Positions 8,551 to 17,824 are shown, counted from the stretch's first letter. The stretch is 24,295 nucleotides of DNA from JBLHKE01 sp047619485 (GCA_047619485.1 JBLHKE010000024.1:1-24295), one strand, 5' to 3'. Numbers and translations: made by a program. The notes: generated by a model from the letters alone, not told the origin.

Positions 8551-9141
8551 CTAGGCATCCGAGTGCATCGAGGTCGTCGAACTCGTGATAGGCGGTCGCG
8601 CTGGCACTTCCACTGCTTCCAGGTGGAGTGCTATCCGATTGATCTCTGCCTGAATCTCCCCGGAGGGAAATTCGTGGGCGGATTCGAGAGCGTTCAGGGC
8701 GTGGAAGTAGAGGACGCCAGCGAGGGGATTGTGTTCCTGGGCGTAGAGTTTGTCCGCGGTTTCTTTGAGGAGACGTCTGGCCTTACCGCGCTCGACGAGA
8801 TGTTGGGCGACGCGGTCGAGGTGTTGCTCAAACGTCTGCCCCACGGATTCCATTTCGAGTGCCTCCAGTTTGCGCAAATGTTGCTGGTGTTTCCGCATCG
8901 CCATCGCGGCTTCGTAGCGGGTTGTGGTGAAAATCCATCCCTCGAGCGAGCTGTGCCCGAGTAATTTGGGTGCCTTCCGTGCGAGAATCGTGAACACATT
9001 CTGCGTCACTTCCTCCGCCATTCCACGATTCGCCGTGCGCCGCATCGCCGAGGAAAAAACGAGACCACTCAGCGCATCGACGACCCGCCGAAACGCCCCC
9101 GCGTCGCCGTTCTCGGTGAAGAGGGCGAGATCGGTGGAGAT
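8551..9141 (-). pseudogene. ECF sigma factor remnant with region 2 only
   Basis: The frame is open from about 9147 to 8551. Residues read from 9141 contain a good sigma region 2: FTENGDAGAFRRVVDALSGL, then MRRTANRGMAEEVTQNVF, ILARKAPKLL and GWIFTTTRYEAAMAMRKHQQ. This matches a Verrucomicrobiota ECF group. There is no ATG, GTG or TTG before the conserved part: a TAA at 9148-9150 is followed by AAA ACT ATC, and the first ATG (9045) lies inside region 2. A GTG at 9165 is separated from the rest by that TAA. After about residue 105 the helix-turn-helix region 4 is missing and is replaced by an unrelated helical tail (ARRLLKETADKLYAQEHNPL and beyond). Lost start and lost region 4 together favour a deleted pseudogene. 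A region-2-only regulator is the alternative. Confidence 0.65.
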
Positions 9142-9394
9142 AGTTTTTTAAACAGAAGGAATCACTCTAATCAGGCAACTGCAGGCAATCACCGTAAAAG
9201 TAACAGGAAAATGGAAAAGCTTTCCAGGAGGGTAATAGAACACCGCAAACCAAAGGCTGGAACCGTCAGCTACGATGGTGGATTGGAAGCAGAGGGTTCT
9301 GTCCCTGTTTTTCGATCTTGGATTGCTAGGATTTTTTCTTTCTCAGCCCAGAATTCCTGGAGCATCACGGGACGGGGTAGATGGGGGTGGAGCC

Positions 9395-9628
9395 CTATCG
9401 AGGCGGAGTATCTGAGCTGAGCTGATAGAACGCGCGTTCATCTCGGAGGGCGACCGGGATGCGGTAGCGCACAAGCCCGTCTTCGCGGGTGTCAATGGGG
9501 AGTTCGTCGGCCGGCTCCATTGTGCCCGCCGATTCGCGGCCCTGTCGAACCAGGGCGAGCTGGGCGTGTGATTGCAGCGTTAGCAGGACTGCGCGAAAGA
9601 GATAGGGGAATGTCGAATGTGTTTTCAT
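9395..9628 (-). pseudogene. Remnant of a secreted protein (start joined to C-terminal module)
   Basis: A 77-codon ORF. It begins MKTHSTFPYLFRAVLLTLQS, which resembles a signal peptide, and runs directly into a stretch resembling the end of the shared verrucomicrobial C-terminal module (ADELPIDTREDGLVRYRIPV, then ERAFYQLSS). No passenger domain lies between. The simplest reading is an internal deletion of a larger exported protein. It could also be a genuine tiny exported protein. It lies between two other broken genes on the same strand. Confidence 0.45.
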
Positions 9629-9712
9629 ACCCGTGCTTTCGGATTCGCGCGGCGGGCATTACACACTACTTGTGGATTTATTTCATCTCGGCGTTCCCGC
9701 AATGGGAGCCGA

Positions 9713-10993
9713 TCAATCTCCTGCCTGTCTGTTTGTCAGGACGACCCGGAAACCGGCTCGCACCCCTCTCGAATCTGGCTCGAGAGGGATGGTGGCGTGG
9801 GTTTTCGGATCTCCGTAGAGCCAGTAGCAACCGGCGACGGTGTGCTTGTTAGGGACGGCGTGACGATCGCCTATCACCCACTCCGAGACATTTCCTGACA
9901 TGCCAAACAGTCCAAACTCGTTCGCGGGAAACTGGTCGACCTTACACGGTCCGGAAAAATCGTTGCGCCACCCGGTCAGGAATGACTCGGGCGTCAATCC
10001 GATCTTGCGTTGTTTCTCCCTAGGGAGATCGCCATTGCAATCAGCAGCAAGAGCATAACAGCGCACGCCCACCGCCACCACCTGACCGACGCACCGGTTG
10101 ATTCTCTGATGTCCTCACGCATCGCGCCCGCGCTCTGGTAGCGATGTTCCGGTTCCGGCTACATCGCTTTTTCAACCACTCCGTCGATATGCCGGTCGAC
10201 CTCAGATTTGGCTGAGGGCGGGGCGAATGCTCCACGCGGGATCTCGCCTGTAAGCAGTTCGTAAAGCATCACACCGATGCTGTAGATATCCGCACGATGG
10301 TCTGCTGTCGAACCGTTCTCGATCTGTTCCGTGGCGATGTAAGCTGGCGTTCCGACGACCCCGCCAGCCACGGTCTTGAGCAACTCCGGCTCAGTCTCGC
10401 CGGTCAATCTGGCGACGCCGAAGTCGGAGACCTTCGCTACCTTGAATCCAGTGTCGAGCAGGACGTTGCCGGGTTTTACATCGCGGTGTACGAAGCCGTG
10501 GACGTGGGGGTATTCTAGCGCGTCACAGATCTGGCGGACGATGCCAAACGCTTGCGATGGTGCCAGCGCGCCGTCACGGATAACTTGCTGCAAGTCGGCG
10601 CCCTCGACGAATTCCATGACGATGAAAAAATGCCCGTCGTTCGTCTGGCCGAAGTCGTGTAAGGCGACGATGTTCGGGTGCGAGAGCTTGCCCATCGCGT
10701 GGGCTTCGCGACGGAAGCGCTGCGCGAAGTCCTCCTCGACCGACAGTTCGAGCGGCAGCAGTTTGATCGCGACCAGCCGGTCGAGCCTTGTAGACGGCTC
10801 CCATCCCGCCGCGCCCAACCAACATCAGAATCTCGAACCCGGGGAACAGCGAAGCGACTTCTTCGATCGGTGGGGCATCCCAGTGTTCTCCAGATCCGCC
10901 AGTGAGGTGCGGCGGCGTGAGGGCGCGCTCGAACATCGCTCGCGCGGAGCGCAGCTCGGTTTCGGGCGGATCGGATTCGTCGTCTGGAGTCAT
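9713..10993 (-). pseudogene. Broken Ser/Thr kinase-formylglycine-generating-enzyme fusion
   Basis: The start (MTPDDESDPPETELRSARAM) leads to a kinase glycine loop VGRGGMGAVYKA. A frameshift near 10785-10790 moves the reading to RLDRLVAIKLLPLELSVEED. The kinase then continues well (FVHRDVKPGNVLLD, KVSDFGVARL) to VEKAM, where a TAG at 10159-10161 interrupts before PEPEHRYQSAGAMRED. A probable membrane helix (WWRWACAVMLLLLIAMAISL) follows. A second frame change near 10010-10060 leads to the C-terminal half of an FGE-sulfatase (SUMF1-like) domain: FPANEFGLFGMSGNVSEWV, ending RGVRAGFRVVL. The start of the FGE domain is missing. With at least three lesions this is a pseudogene of the bifunctional kinase/FGE type known in this phylum. 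Confidence 0.85.
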
Positions 10994-11125
10994 CAGGTGC
11001 TTGTAGGATCGTAGGCCATCGCCGTCCCCGTTCCATTCGGTTTTTTTGGTGGTTCATTACACGTGATAACGAAATTCTGTCGTGACGGGGCTCGATTTTC
11101 CGACGAGGACTGGCATACTAGCAGC

Positions 11126-11867
11126 ATGGCAGAGGACGTAGAGACGCCGACAACCAAGAATCTGGGCGCCTTTCACCAAACCCGCTGGAGCCTCGTTGCG
11201 CGGGCGGCTAGCGGGACGAGAGGATTTCGCGGGCGGCCCTGGGAGAGGTATGCCAAGACTATTGGTACCCTCTATATGCCTTTGCGCGCCGCAAGGGGAT
11301 CTATCCGGCGGATGCGGAGGATCTCGTCCAGGGTTTCTTCCATCACCTCCTCGAAGAGGGCGTGCTCGCCAACGCCGATCAGTCGCGGGGGAGACTGCGG
11401 ACTTTTCTCATTGCGGTATTCTCCCACCAGTTGACCGACGAGGCACGCCGTCGCAGTGCACAGAAACGAGGCGGTGACTGCAAGGTCGTATCGCTCGATC
11501 GCGCATGGGCGGAGGGCAGGCTTGCGGTCGAACCTGCGGATGAACCGCCAGATGCCGGCAGTGTCCACGACCGGCGCTGGGCGCTGTTGTTGCTGGAGAG
11601 GACGATGACGAAGCTGACTCGCGAGCGCGCAGATGCTGGCCGGGCGGGCGAAGTGCAGGGGCTCGCCGCCTTCTTGAGTTTCCAGGGCGGTGGACAGGGA
11701 TCGTAAGAAACGGCTGCCCGCGAACTCGGCTGGACAGTCAATGCGACACGGGTAGCGGTGTTCCGCCTGCGCCGCAGATTCCGTGAGCTATTGCTCACTG
11801 CGATTGCCGACACCCTAGCGAGGCGATTGATGCCGAGATGCGAGAGCTGATCGTGGCGCTCGGTTAG
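11126..11867 (+). pseudogene. Broken ECF sigma factor, divergent from the kinase-FGE pseudogene
   Basis: The start MAEDVETPTTKNLGAFHQTR and WSLVARAASG is typical of a large planctomycete/verrucomicrobial ECF group. A one-base deletion near 11215 shifts the frame; the next frame gives ISRAALGEVCQDYWYPLYAF, DAEDLVQGFFHHLLEEGVL, SRGRLRTFLIAVF and SHQLTDEARRR. A TAA at 11704-11706 interrupts region 4, which continues in frame as ETAARELGWTVNATRVAVFR and FRELLLTAIADTLA. A last frameshift near 11820-11825 restores IDAEMRELIVALG and the TAG ending at 11867. Three independent lesions in otherwise well-conserved protein sequence mark it as a pseudogene. It was probably the sigma factor of the kinase-FGE locus. 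Confidence 0.87.
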
Positions 11868-11888
11868 CGCCGGGGCTATTCTTCATTC

Positions 11889-12500
11889 TTGAGGCCGGAT
11901 CGATCTCGATTGTCCGTTTCGATCTCGTTCCGTCTCGCAGAGATACCGAAGGCTGACGCTGGGCGGTGGCTTGTGCAGTCGTCAGCCGATCTCAAGTCGT
12001 GGGAGGATCTGGCGTTTTTTGGAAAATCTGCCGCTCCCGGGGCTGATCTCGAGCTGGAATTGGTGAATGCATCGATACCGCAACCCGGAGGCACGCAGCA
12101 GTTTTTCCGTGCACCTTATCTCGAATCGGATGACTCGTTGTTGCGCGAGTTCCTCGCCGCGCGCGATGTATGGCGGGGCTCGTGAATCAATCGCTACAGC
12201 ATGGAAGTGTGTTGGCAGCTTTCGCGATTTACTTGGCATGGAACGGTCACTGTTCACGACGGCCAGGTGACATTTTGCGAGGCGATTTCCACAAATTTTT
12301 TCGAGCAACCGGAGCTGAAGACAATGGATAAGTGGTTCGACCATCTTAAGCGTTTCATCGATCTGCCAGCTGATACGATTATTGTCACATACGACCCGGT
12401 TTTCGGCTACCCGAACGCGGTCTCCATCGATGAGATCATAATGATCGCCGACGAGGAGCAGCGCTGGTCGACTCTCGGCCGAGTCGCTAGGGTTAGCTAG
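11889..12500 (+). pseudogene. C-terminal-module/DUF6174-like gene interrupted by one in-frame TGA
   Basis: Two ORFs in the same frame are separated only by a TGA at 12183-12185. The first part (from a TTG at 11889; no ATG is available) has the shared verrucomicrobial module (GRWLVQSSADLKSWEDLAFF, ending QQFFRAPY) and LLREFLAARDVW. The second part continues NRYSMEVCWQLSRF, GTVTVHDGQV, then FIDLPADTIIVTYDPVFGYP and MIADEE, which fits the DUF6174 pattern (VTVRDG, VTYDPELGYP.....IADDE). The TGA falls in the linker before the strand that normally reads SYRY. The frame opens straight after the sigma pseudogene stop with no signal peptide, so the gene has probably lost its 5' end too. Its stop overlaps that of 12497-13903 on the other strand by 4 bases. 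Confidence 0.68.
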
Positions 12501-13903
12501 ATGATCAGCGAGGGCACGGGTCCACGCTGGGGCAGCCCCTCACGCTCGAGTTCAAAATCGGGATCGCCAAAGTGTTCGACCGGATCGCCGTAGGCATTGA
12601 GGATCGAGGTGTAGAAATTCCCGATGGTTGCATGTCCCGGCTGCCCGTAGTCAGGCATGCGGATGTAGTTTCCAGGAAGGTTCAAGCGTCCGCCGCAGCC
12701 TCCGAGCACGAGGAACGGCCACTCGTGCAGCGCTCCGTGGTGGGCCTCGCCAGCATCGCTCAGATAGACGATCATGGTGTTGTCGAGCATCGTCCCGTCG
12801 CCCTCAGGAACGCTGCGCAACTTTTCTGCGAGCCCCGCCATCAGCTTGATATGGTAGCTGCGGATCACGTCGCGACACTCCTCGGAACTTTTGCCATTCG
12901 ACCCTGTCCCATGGCCGATCGCGTGCACGTTTTGCTCCGTCAAGCCGAGTCCGTGGTAGACGTGTTCGAGGTTGTCCATCCGGATGGTCACGCCATTGCT
13001 CAGACCGGTGATCAAGCAAGAAGCAGCGAGCGTGAAATGCGATTCCAATCGATCTGTTCCGAGATCCGAGGCGAATGTATCGGTTAGCTCCGGCGCGCCA
13101 TCTTTGATGATGTCCTCCATCGTGGCGAGTTTCTTACGCCTCTCCTGCAGTTCCTCGAAGGCGAGCAAGTAGTGGTGGAGTTTGTCCTTCTCCGCGGCAG
13201 GCACTTCTTTTTGCAGACGTCTGATATCATCTGATAGAAAATCGAGCATCCCCGATTCCAAGTCGTATCGTTTGCGTCCCTGCGCGGATCCGACCGCGGA
13301 TCCAAATAGCTGGTCGTAGGCTTGATCTGGACTCGCTTGGAAAGGGAGTTCTCGCCCGGCAGCTAGCGCCGACAGGCCAGGGTAGATAGTCCCTTGCGGG
13401 ATCGGGTCACCGGCACCACCGACTGCCCGACCGCGCAAGGCTAGTCCGATGTGGCCGAACGGGCTTGGCTGTCTGGACGAGAGGCGTGTGTCGATCGTTG
13501 CGCGGAGGGGATTGCCGCTCGAAGTCTCGCTAGGGGAGGCGTGTACACCCATTGCACCGAAGTAGGAAGTGTGTCCAGCTAGGCACATCTTGCCTGAGAA
13601 GCCTTGCACGATGCCGAGCTGATCCTTGAAGGGTTCGAGAGCCTTCAAACTATCCGGTAGTGCGTGTTCTTTGAGCGACGCCACTAGTGGTGTCGCCGCG
13701 GTGGGCTTCTTTTCGAGCAAAGTTTTTGGGGTGATTGCCTCTGGTGTCAATCCGCTGGACTTGACCAGGAATACAAAGCGCTGTGGAAATGTCTCGTGTG
13801 ATCCGGCGGCTTCAGCTGCAAGTTGGCGCACCAGCGGTGACAAAAATAATCCACCGCTACCGAGCGATAGATTCTTCAAAAATGATCTGCGTGATGTGGT
13901 CAT
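12497..13903 (-). CDS. DUF1552 family protein, Tat-exported
   Basis: 468 residues, about the usual size of the family. It opens with a twin-arginine signal (TTSRRSFLKNLSLGSGGLFL), so it is exported folded, probably to the periplasm. Family features include FVFLVKSSGLTPEAI, GHTSYFGAMG, FASDLGTDRLESH, IGHGTG and NTMIVYLSDAGEAHHGALHE followed by FLVLGG. The last part resembles a metal-dependent hydrolase-like core related to DUF1501/sulfatase-type folds, but the reaction is unknown. Its ATG overlaps the stop of the DUF1592 gene (ATGA, 13900-13903), so the pair is translationally coupled. This partnership is standard in Planctomycetota and Verrucomicrobiota. The last bases overlap the convergent DUF6174-like gene. 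Confidence 0.92.
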   Translation of the reverse strand: MTTSRRSFLKNLSLGSGGLFLSPLVRQLAAEAAGSHETFPQRFVFLVKSSGLTPEAITPKTLLEKKPTAATPLVASLKEHALPDSLKALEPFKDQLGIVQGFSGKMCLAGHTSYFGAMGVHASPSETSSGNPLRATIDTRLSSRQPSPFGHIGLALRGRAVGGAGDPIPQGTIYPGLSALAAGRELPFQASPDQAYDQLFGSAVGSAQGRKRYDLESGMLDFLSDDIRRLQKEVPAAEKDKLHHYLLAFEELQERRKKLATMEDIIKDGAPELTDTFASDLGTDRLESHFTLAASCLITGLSNGVTIRMDNLEHVYHGLGLTEQNVHAIGHGTGSNGKSSEECRDVIRSYHIKLMAGLAEKLRSVPEGDGTMLDNTMIVYLSDAGEAHHGALHEWPFLVLGGCGGRLNLPGNYIRMPDYGQPGHATIGNFYTSILNAYGDPVEHFGDPDFELEREGLPQRGPVPSLII

Positions 13904-16248
13904 GGTTTCGAGTTTTTCCGGTAGATAAAAGAATCCGAGCTGATCAGCGATACTAGTAACGCTTGGAAGCTGCCGCCGCTTTTCACATAGGCCTGGTCAG
14001 CCGCTATTAGAGATGCCGAGTCGCTCGGCATCTCGTTGCGTCCCATCCAGTAGCGGAAGGCGTGGCGCACGAATGATTGTCGAACGCGCTCCGACTGCGC
14101 CAGGCGCTGCACCAGTTCCACGGCACTTCCAACCTCTCCATCTAACCGGTGGTCGCCGGTCGAATCAAGACTGCCGCTGGCGTCGATCGGCTTGCCGCTC
14201 AGCTCATCGAGTGTGCGGAATCGGCCAAAATCATCGTAGGCCTCGAATGTCATTCCGAGCGGGTTCATCTTCTTGTGGCACCGCCAGCACTCTTCCTGTC
14301 GGGTTGGTCGGAAGCGTTCGCGCAATGTCTTCTTTGGATCTTCCGGGACGACGGCGTTCACCGTGATCGGCACGTCCGGAACATGGCCAGCCAGCAGGCG
14401 TTCGCGAATCCACTTACCGCGTGTGATCGGGTTCGTGTCGGTATTTTTCGAATGTGCGATCAGCCAGGCGGGATGGGTCAACAGCCCAGCGCGTTGTTCC
14501 GGGTTGAGTTCGAACGGTTGCTGCGTTGGGCAATCGAACTGATCGGATTTTAGGTTGTAAGCGTTGAGGAAGAACCGCTGGTCATTGGCCGAGGTCAGGT
14601 TCCGCTCGCGCTCGTCGTCCATGAGGGTGAACTGCGCCAACATCGGTCGGATACCGTTCTTATAACAGACCGGCAGGTATTCCATGTAGTCTCTGATCAG
14701 ACCGCCACTCATACGGTGTCTCGCCGGCTGGGTGCGGAAGTAGGGATGCAGTGCCTCGATGTCCGCGCGGACTTGTGGCGTGAGCTCGTATTCCAATTTC
14801 TTCCATGGCTTGTCCTTCCAGTATTCGTACAGCAGGCGCAGGGCTGCCAGCTGTTGCTCGAGTTTTTCCGGATCGCCCTCGGAACCGGAGTGCCCGACGA
14901 AAAATTTCTTCGTCGTCAGCAACTCGTACAGCACGTCCTGATCGCGTTCGAGAATGTGCAACACGAGTAGATCTGCCTCGTGGACGAGTTGGTAGGGCAC
15001 GATCCCCCAGTCGTAGTTTTCGTAGCGCTTGGAGTCCTTGAACACATCCGGCGCGCGGTGGTATCCGAAAAATTCTTGCAAAAACCTCAAGATTTTCGGC
15101 TTGGCAATCTCTTCATCGTCGAGAATTCGCTCGATTTGTGCCCGGACGTGCTCTGCCGTGTCGAGCTTAGCATCCCACAGCGTAGCATCTGGTGGATCGT
15201 CGGTGAGCGCGAAACTGATCGCGAAAGCCAACTCGTTTTTAGACAGGCGTCGCCGGCCGTGTCGGTCTTCCGCGCCGAGGCCTAACTCCATGCGATAGAT
15301 CGCCTCTGGTATCAGTGCGATCGCTTTCAGGCAGACCGCCATTCCCTCCCGCACATTCCCCGCCTCTGCGATTGCTCGCAGCATGTAGGCCCGGTAGCGC
15401 TCAAGCTCAGCATCATCCGGCGAACGCATTACTAGCGTTTCAAACTGGTGTTGCACCGAGGCATCGATTTGCTCTTGGCTCGGTTTCTCCGATTCTAAAA
15501 CCGCTCGCAATGCGTCTGCGACATCGCGTCCAAGCTGGTGTTCGACGATCGTGCGTGCATTGCGGAGAAGCGTTTCGAGAGTCGCGGAGTCTGCAAACAG
15601 GTTGCTCGCGTAGTCGTTGATTCCGGGGCTTTTCTCCAGCGCGAACGGCTGCCGCACCCGTTGCAGCTCTTCCCAGTGGTGTTTGAGAATGCGATGCTTG
15701 GTGCGGTCGTAGATATTTGGATTGATTCGCCACAGGCGAGGTGGTGAGAACGGCAGATCCTCGATCTCGCCGTTGAAAAGTTTCTCATGATTGATGTGAT
15801 TGCCGTAGGCGAACTGGCTCAACAGATACTGCACACGATCAGACGATTGCGCCTTCACTAGCTCTGCGCCGATCCAAGCCACCGCTTTGGCGCGCGCGGC
15901 GGCGTCGGGCTGCACTTTCGCATCTTCGGGCGGCATCTCGCGGCTGCTCAGCTGCTGATGGATGGCACTCCAAGTTTCGAAGTCGTGCCCGAGAGCGATT
16001 CGTCCACCGATTCGGTCGAGGCGGATCCCGCCTTTGGCTCGTTTCGGTCCGTGGCACTTGACGCAGCTGGATTCGAAGAATGATTGTATGAAGCCACGTT
16101 GATCATCCAAGGCCGAAGACTCATCTTCTGCTGCGACCGGAACAACGGCTCCAAGCGCAAGCATGACTGGTGTCAACAGCTGCTGCGCGCGGAGGTAGAA
16201 GGAGGAATTGATGAAGCAATCATACGCTTGAATTGGTGCTCTATTCAA
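13900..16248 (-). CDS. DUF1592/DUF1588/DUF1585 planctomycete-type cytochrome c protein
   Basis: Up to 782 residues. Residues about 20-40 are a signal sequence (AQQLLTPVMLALGAVVPVAA). Residues 62-66 are a c-type haem site, CVKCH, followed by GPKRAKGGIRLD, as in PSCyt1 domains. The middle (about 335-560) fits DUF1592 (RRRLSKNELAFAISFALTDD, FLQEFFGYHRAP, then LYELLTTKKFFVGHSG). Residues about 600-690 fit DUF1588, with GKWIRERLLAG and a second haem site CWRCH (654-658) leading into MNPLGMTFEAYDDFGRFR. Residues about 710-780 fit DUF1585 (FVRHAFRYWMGRNEMPSD, then LISSDSFIYR). The frame opens with a TTG at 16248; the first in-frame ATG (16164) would cut into the signal peptide, so the true start is uncertain. 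Probably a periplasmic dihaem electron-transfer partner of the DUF1552 protein. Confidence 0.92.
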   Translation of the reverse strand: MNRAPIQAYDCFINSSFYLRAQQLLTPVMLALGAVVPVAAEDESSALDDQRGFIQSFFESSCVKCHGPKRAKGGIRLDRIGGRIALGHDFETWSAIHQQLSSREMPPEDAKVQPDAAARAKAVAWIGAELVKAQSSDRVQYLLSQFAYGNHINHEKLFNGEIEDLPFSPPRLWRINPNIYDRTKHRILKHHWEELQRVRQPFALEKSPGINDYASNLFADSATLETLLRNARTIVEHQLGRDVADALRAVLESEKPSQEQIDASVQHQFETLVMRSPDDAELERYRAYMLRAIAEAGNVREGMAVCLKAIALIPEAIYRMELGLGAEDRHGRRRLSKNELAFAISFALTDDPPDATLWDAKLDTAEHVRAQIERILDDEEIAKPKILRFLQEFFGYHRAPDVFKDSKRYENYDWGIVPYQLVHEADLLVLHILERDQDVLYELLTTKKFFVGHSGSEGDPEKLEQQLAALRLLYEYWKDKPWKKLEYELTPQVRADIEALHPYFRTQPARHRMSGGLIRDYMEYLPVCYKNGIRPMLAQFTLMDDERERNLTSANDQRFFLNAYNLKSDQFDCPTQQPFELNPEQRAGLLTHPAWLIAHSKNTDTNPITRGKWIRERLLAGHVPDVPITVNAVVPEDPKKTLRERFRPTRQEECWRCHKKMNPLGMTFEAYDDFGRFRTLDELSGKPIDASGSLDSTGDHRLDGEVGSAVELVQRLAQSERVRQSFVRHAFRYWMGRNEMPSDSASLIAADQAYVKSGGSFQALLVSLISSDSFIYRKNSKP

Positions 16249-16647
16249 GCCGGCTAAAATCTCAGATCACCGGTTCGACGCCGAGCAGGTCAAATGGTGG
16301 AGTTTAGCGGGGTGAATTACCCGGAGGAAACGGCAACGCTGGTGGGAGGTTCAAAGGCAAGTGTATAAGGATTAAGATATTTCCGAACAGGTCCTTAGAA
16401 GCCACCGCCGCGGTGGTGGGGAGCTGCGCTTGAGTTCAGCGCTGCTTGCGAAACGGGGGCGAAAACCCGGATGGAGGTGGCAGATGAATTTCCCCTCCAC
16501 GCCACCTGCGCCGCGCTGGAAGAAGGCATCCTCCCCGGTGAATGGCAGCGGGCGAGCACTTGATCCCTTCCTTTTTGGTTTCTTGGTGGAGGTGGAGCGC
16601 CAAACGAAGTAGACTCGACGCAGTCGTTCTAAGAACTCAAATACCCG
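16249..16647. other. Intergenic region, GC-rich, no recognisable gene
   Basis: About 400 bases between divergent genes. A minus-strand ORF of 139 codons (16372-16791) runs into the P450 gene and has an R/P/S-rich composition with no domain, so I do not call it. Bases 16402-16416 form a GC-rich dyad (CCACCGC-C-GCGGTGG). AGGTGGC near 16474 and GCCACCT near 16501 could pair. A dispersed repeat or structured RNA is possible but unproven. Confidence 0.3.
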
Positions 16648-17814
16648 ATGCCTTGCCCATTTCACCAACATCAGGATCCCTTTGCGGAGGCGCGGCGCAA
16701 GGACGGCGTAATGCTCAACAACTATCAGGGGAATGACGTTCCCCTCATCCTGCGCCACGCCGACCTCCGCATTGCTGCGCGGGATTGGCAAACCTACAGC
16801 TCAGACGCTCCGTTCATGGTGCCAATCCCGACTGAAGAGGACGTGCGCACGGTCAAACAATTACCGCTGGAGGTAGATCCCCCCGACCAGAAAGATTACC
16901 GCACTCTGGTGGAACCCTTTTTCAATCGGGCCAAAAAACCCGAGGTCATCGCGCGGGTCGAGGCACTGGTCGCGGACCTGCTTGAAGAGGCGCTTACACG
17001 GAACTCGATCGAGATCGTTCGTGAATTCGCCATTCCCCTCCAATCCAAGGCCTTGGCGATTCTCCTCAACATGCCCGTGTCCGAGGCGGACATCTGGATC
17101 AGTTGGGGAATGCATGTCTTCCGCGAGGGCGACGGCACTAGCAAAGGTGCCGCCCTTGAGGCATACTCCAACAGCCTCCTCGACCGCGCCGAGGCGAAGC
17201 CAGGGGAGGACATCTTCAGTGCCCTCACCCAAGCCGAGTTTCATGGCCGCAAACTGACGCGCGAGGAGATGCTTGGTTACTGCAGCATCGTCTTTGCAGG
17301 CGGTCGCGACACCATCATCAACTCCATCAGCGGCATCATCGGCCATCTCTCGGCCGAACCCGGGGATCTCGAATTTCTCCGTGTGGATCCCAAGCGGATC
17401 ATCGGGGCGAGTGAGGAGTTCTTCCGTGTGCTCACTCCCTCGACCCATCTGGCGAGGAAGTGCCCGCAGGGGGCGAACGTGAATGGTGTCGAGGTGAATC
17501 CCGGGGAGTTCATCTCCCTCTGCTTTGCCTCAGCCAACTACGATGAAGACGTTTTCGAGGCGCCTGAGGAGGTGCGACTGGACAGGCGCCCGAACCCGCA
17601 CGTCGCCTTCGGCTTCGGACCGCATCTCTGTTTGGGCGCCCCGCACGCGCGGTTGCTCGTCCGGTCCCTGCTCAAGGCCCTGTGTGACCGCGTCGCTGGC
17701 ATCGATACCCTGGCCGACACCCCGAAGTTCGAACGGGAAACAAGTTACACCCGGCGTCTGGCCTACGATGCCCTTTCCGTGCAGTTCCACAAGTTGGAGC
17801 AAGGTCCTTCCTGA
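16648..17814 (+). CDS. Cytochrome P450
   Basis: 388 residues, typical for a soluble bacterial P450, with no membrane anchor. Key motifs are all present: I-helix oxygen-activation motif FAGGRDT (216-222), ExxR of the K helix (EEFFR, E257 and R260), and the haem loop FGFGPHLCLG (321-330) with the cysteine ligand C328. DPPDQKDYRTLVEPFF (78-92) matches the conserved B-C region. The N-terminus MPCPFHQHQDPFAEARRKDG fits a full-length start; a start at M22 would lose conserved sequence. It should oxidise a small organic substrate using electrons from a ferredoxin or flavodoxin, but no redox partner is encoded nearby. It stands alone, with no Shine-Dalgarno and a leader not shared with neighbours. 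The substrate cannot be read from the sequence. Confidence 0.95.
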   Translation: MPCPFHQHQDPFAEARRKDGVMLNNYQGNDVPLILRHADLRIAARDWQTYSSDAPFMVPIPTEEDVRTVKQLPLEVDPPDQKDYRTLVEPFFNRAKKPEVIARVEALVADLLEEALTRNSIEIVREFAIPLQSKALAILLNMPVSEADIWISWGMHVFREGDGTSKGAALEAYSNSLLDRAEAKPGEDIFSALTQAEFHGRKLTREEMLGYCSIVFAGGRDTIINSISGIIGHLSAEPGDLEFLRVDPKRIIGASEEFFRVLTPSTHLARKCPQGANVNGVEVNPGEFISLCFASANYDEDVFEAPEEVRLDRRPNPHVAFGFGPHLCLGAPHARLLVRSLLKALCDRVAGIDTLADTPKFERETSYTRRLAYDALSVQFHKLEQGPS

Positions 17815-17824
17815 GCAAATTTAA

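Noticed and set aside
16402..16416. Dyad CCACCGC-C-GCGGTGG as a terminator
   Set aside because: The loop would be one base, there is no T-run, and no gene ends beside it.
16372..16791. 139-codon minus-strand ORF upstream of and into the P450 gene
   Set aside because: It overlaps the conserved P450 start on the opposite strand and has no recognisable feature.
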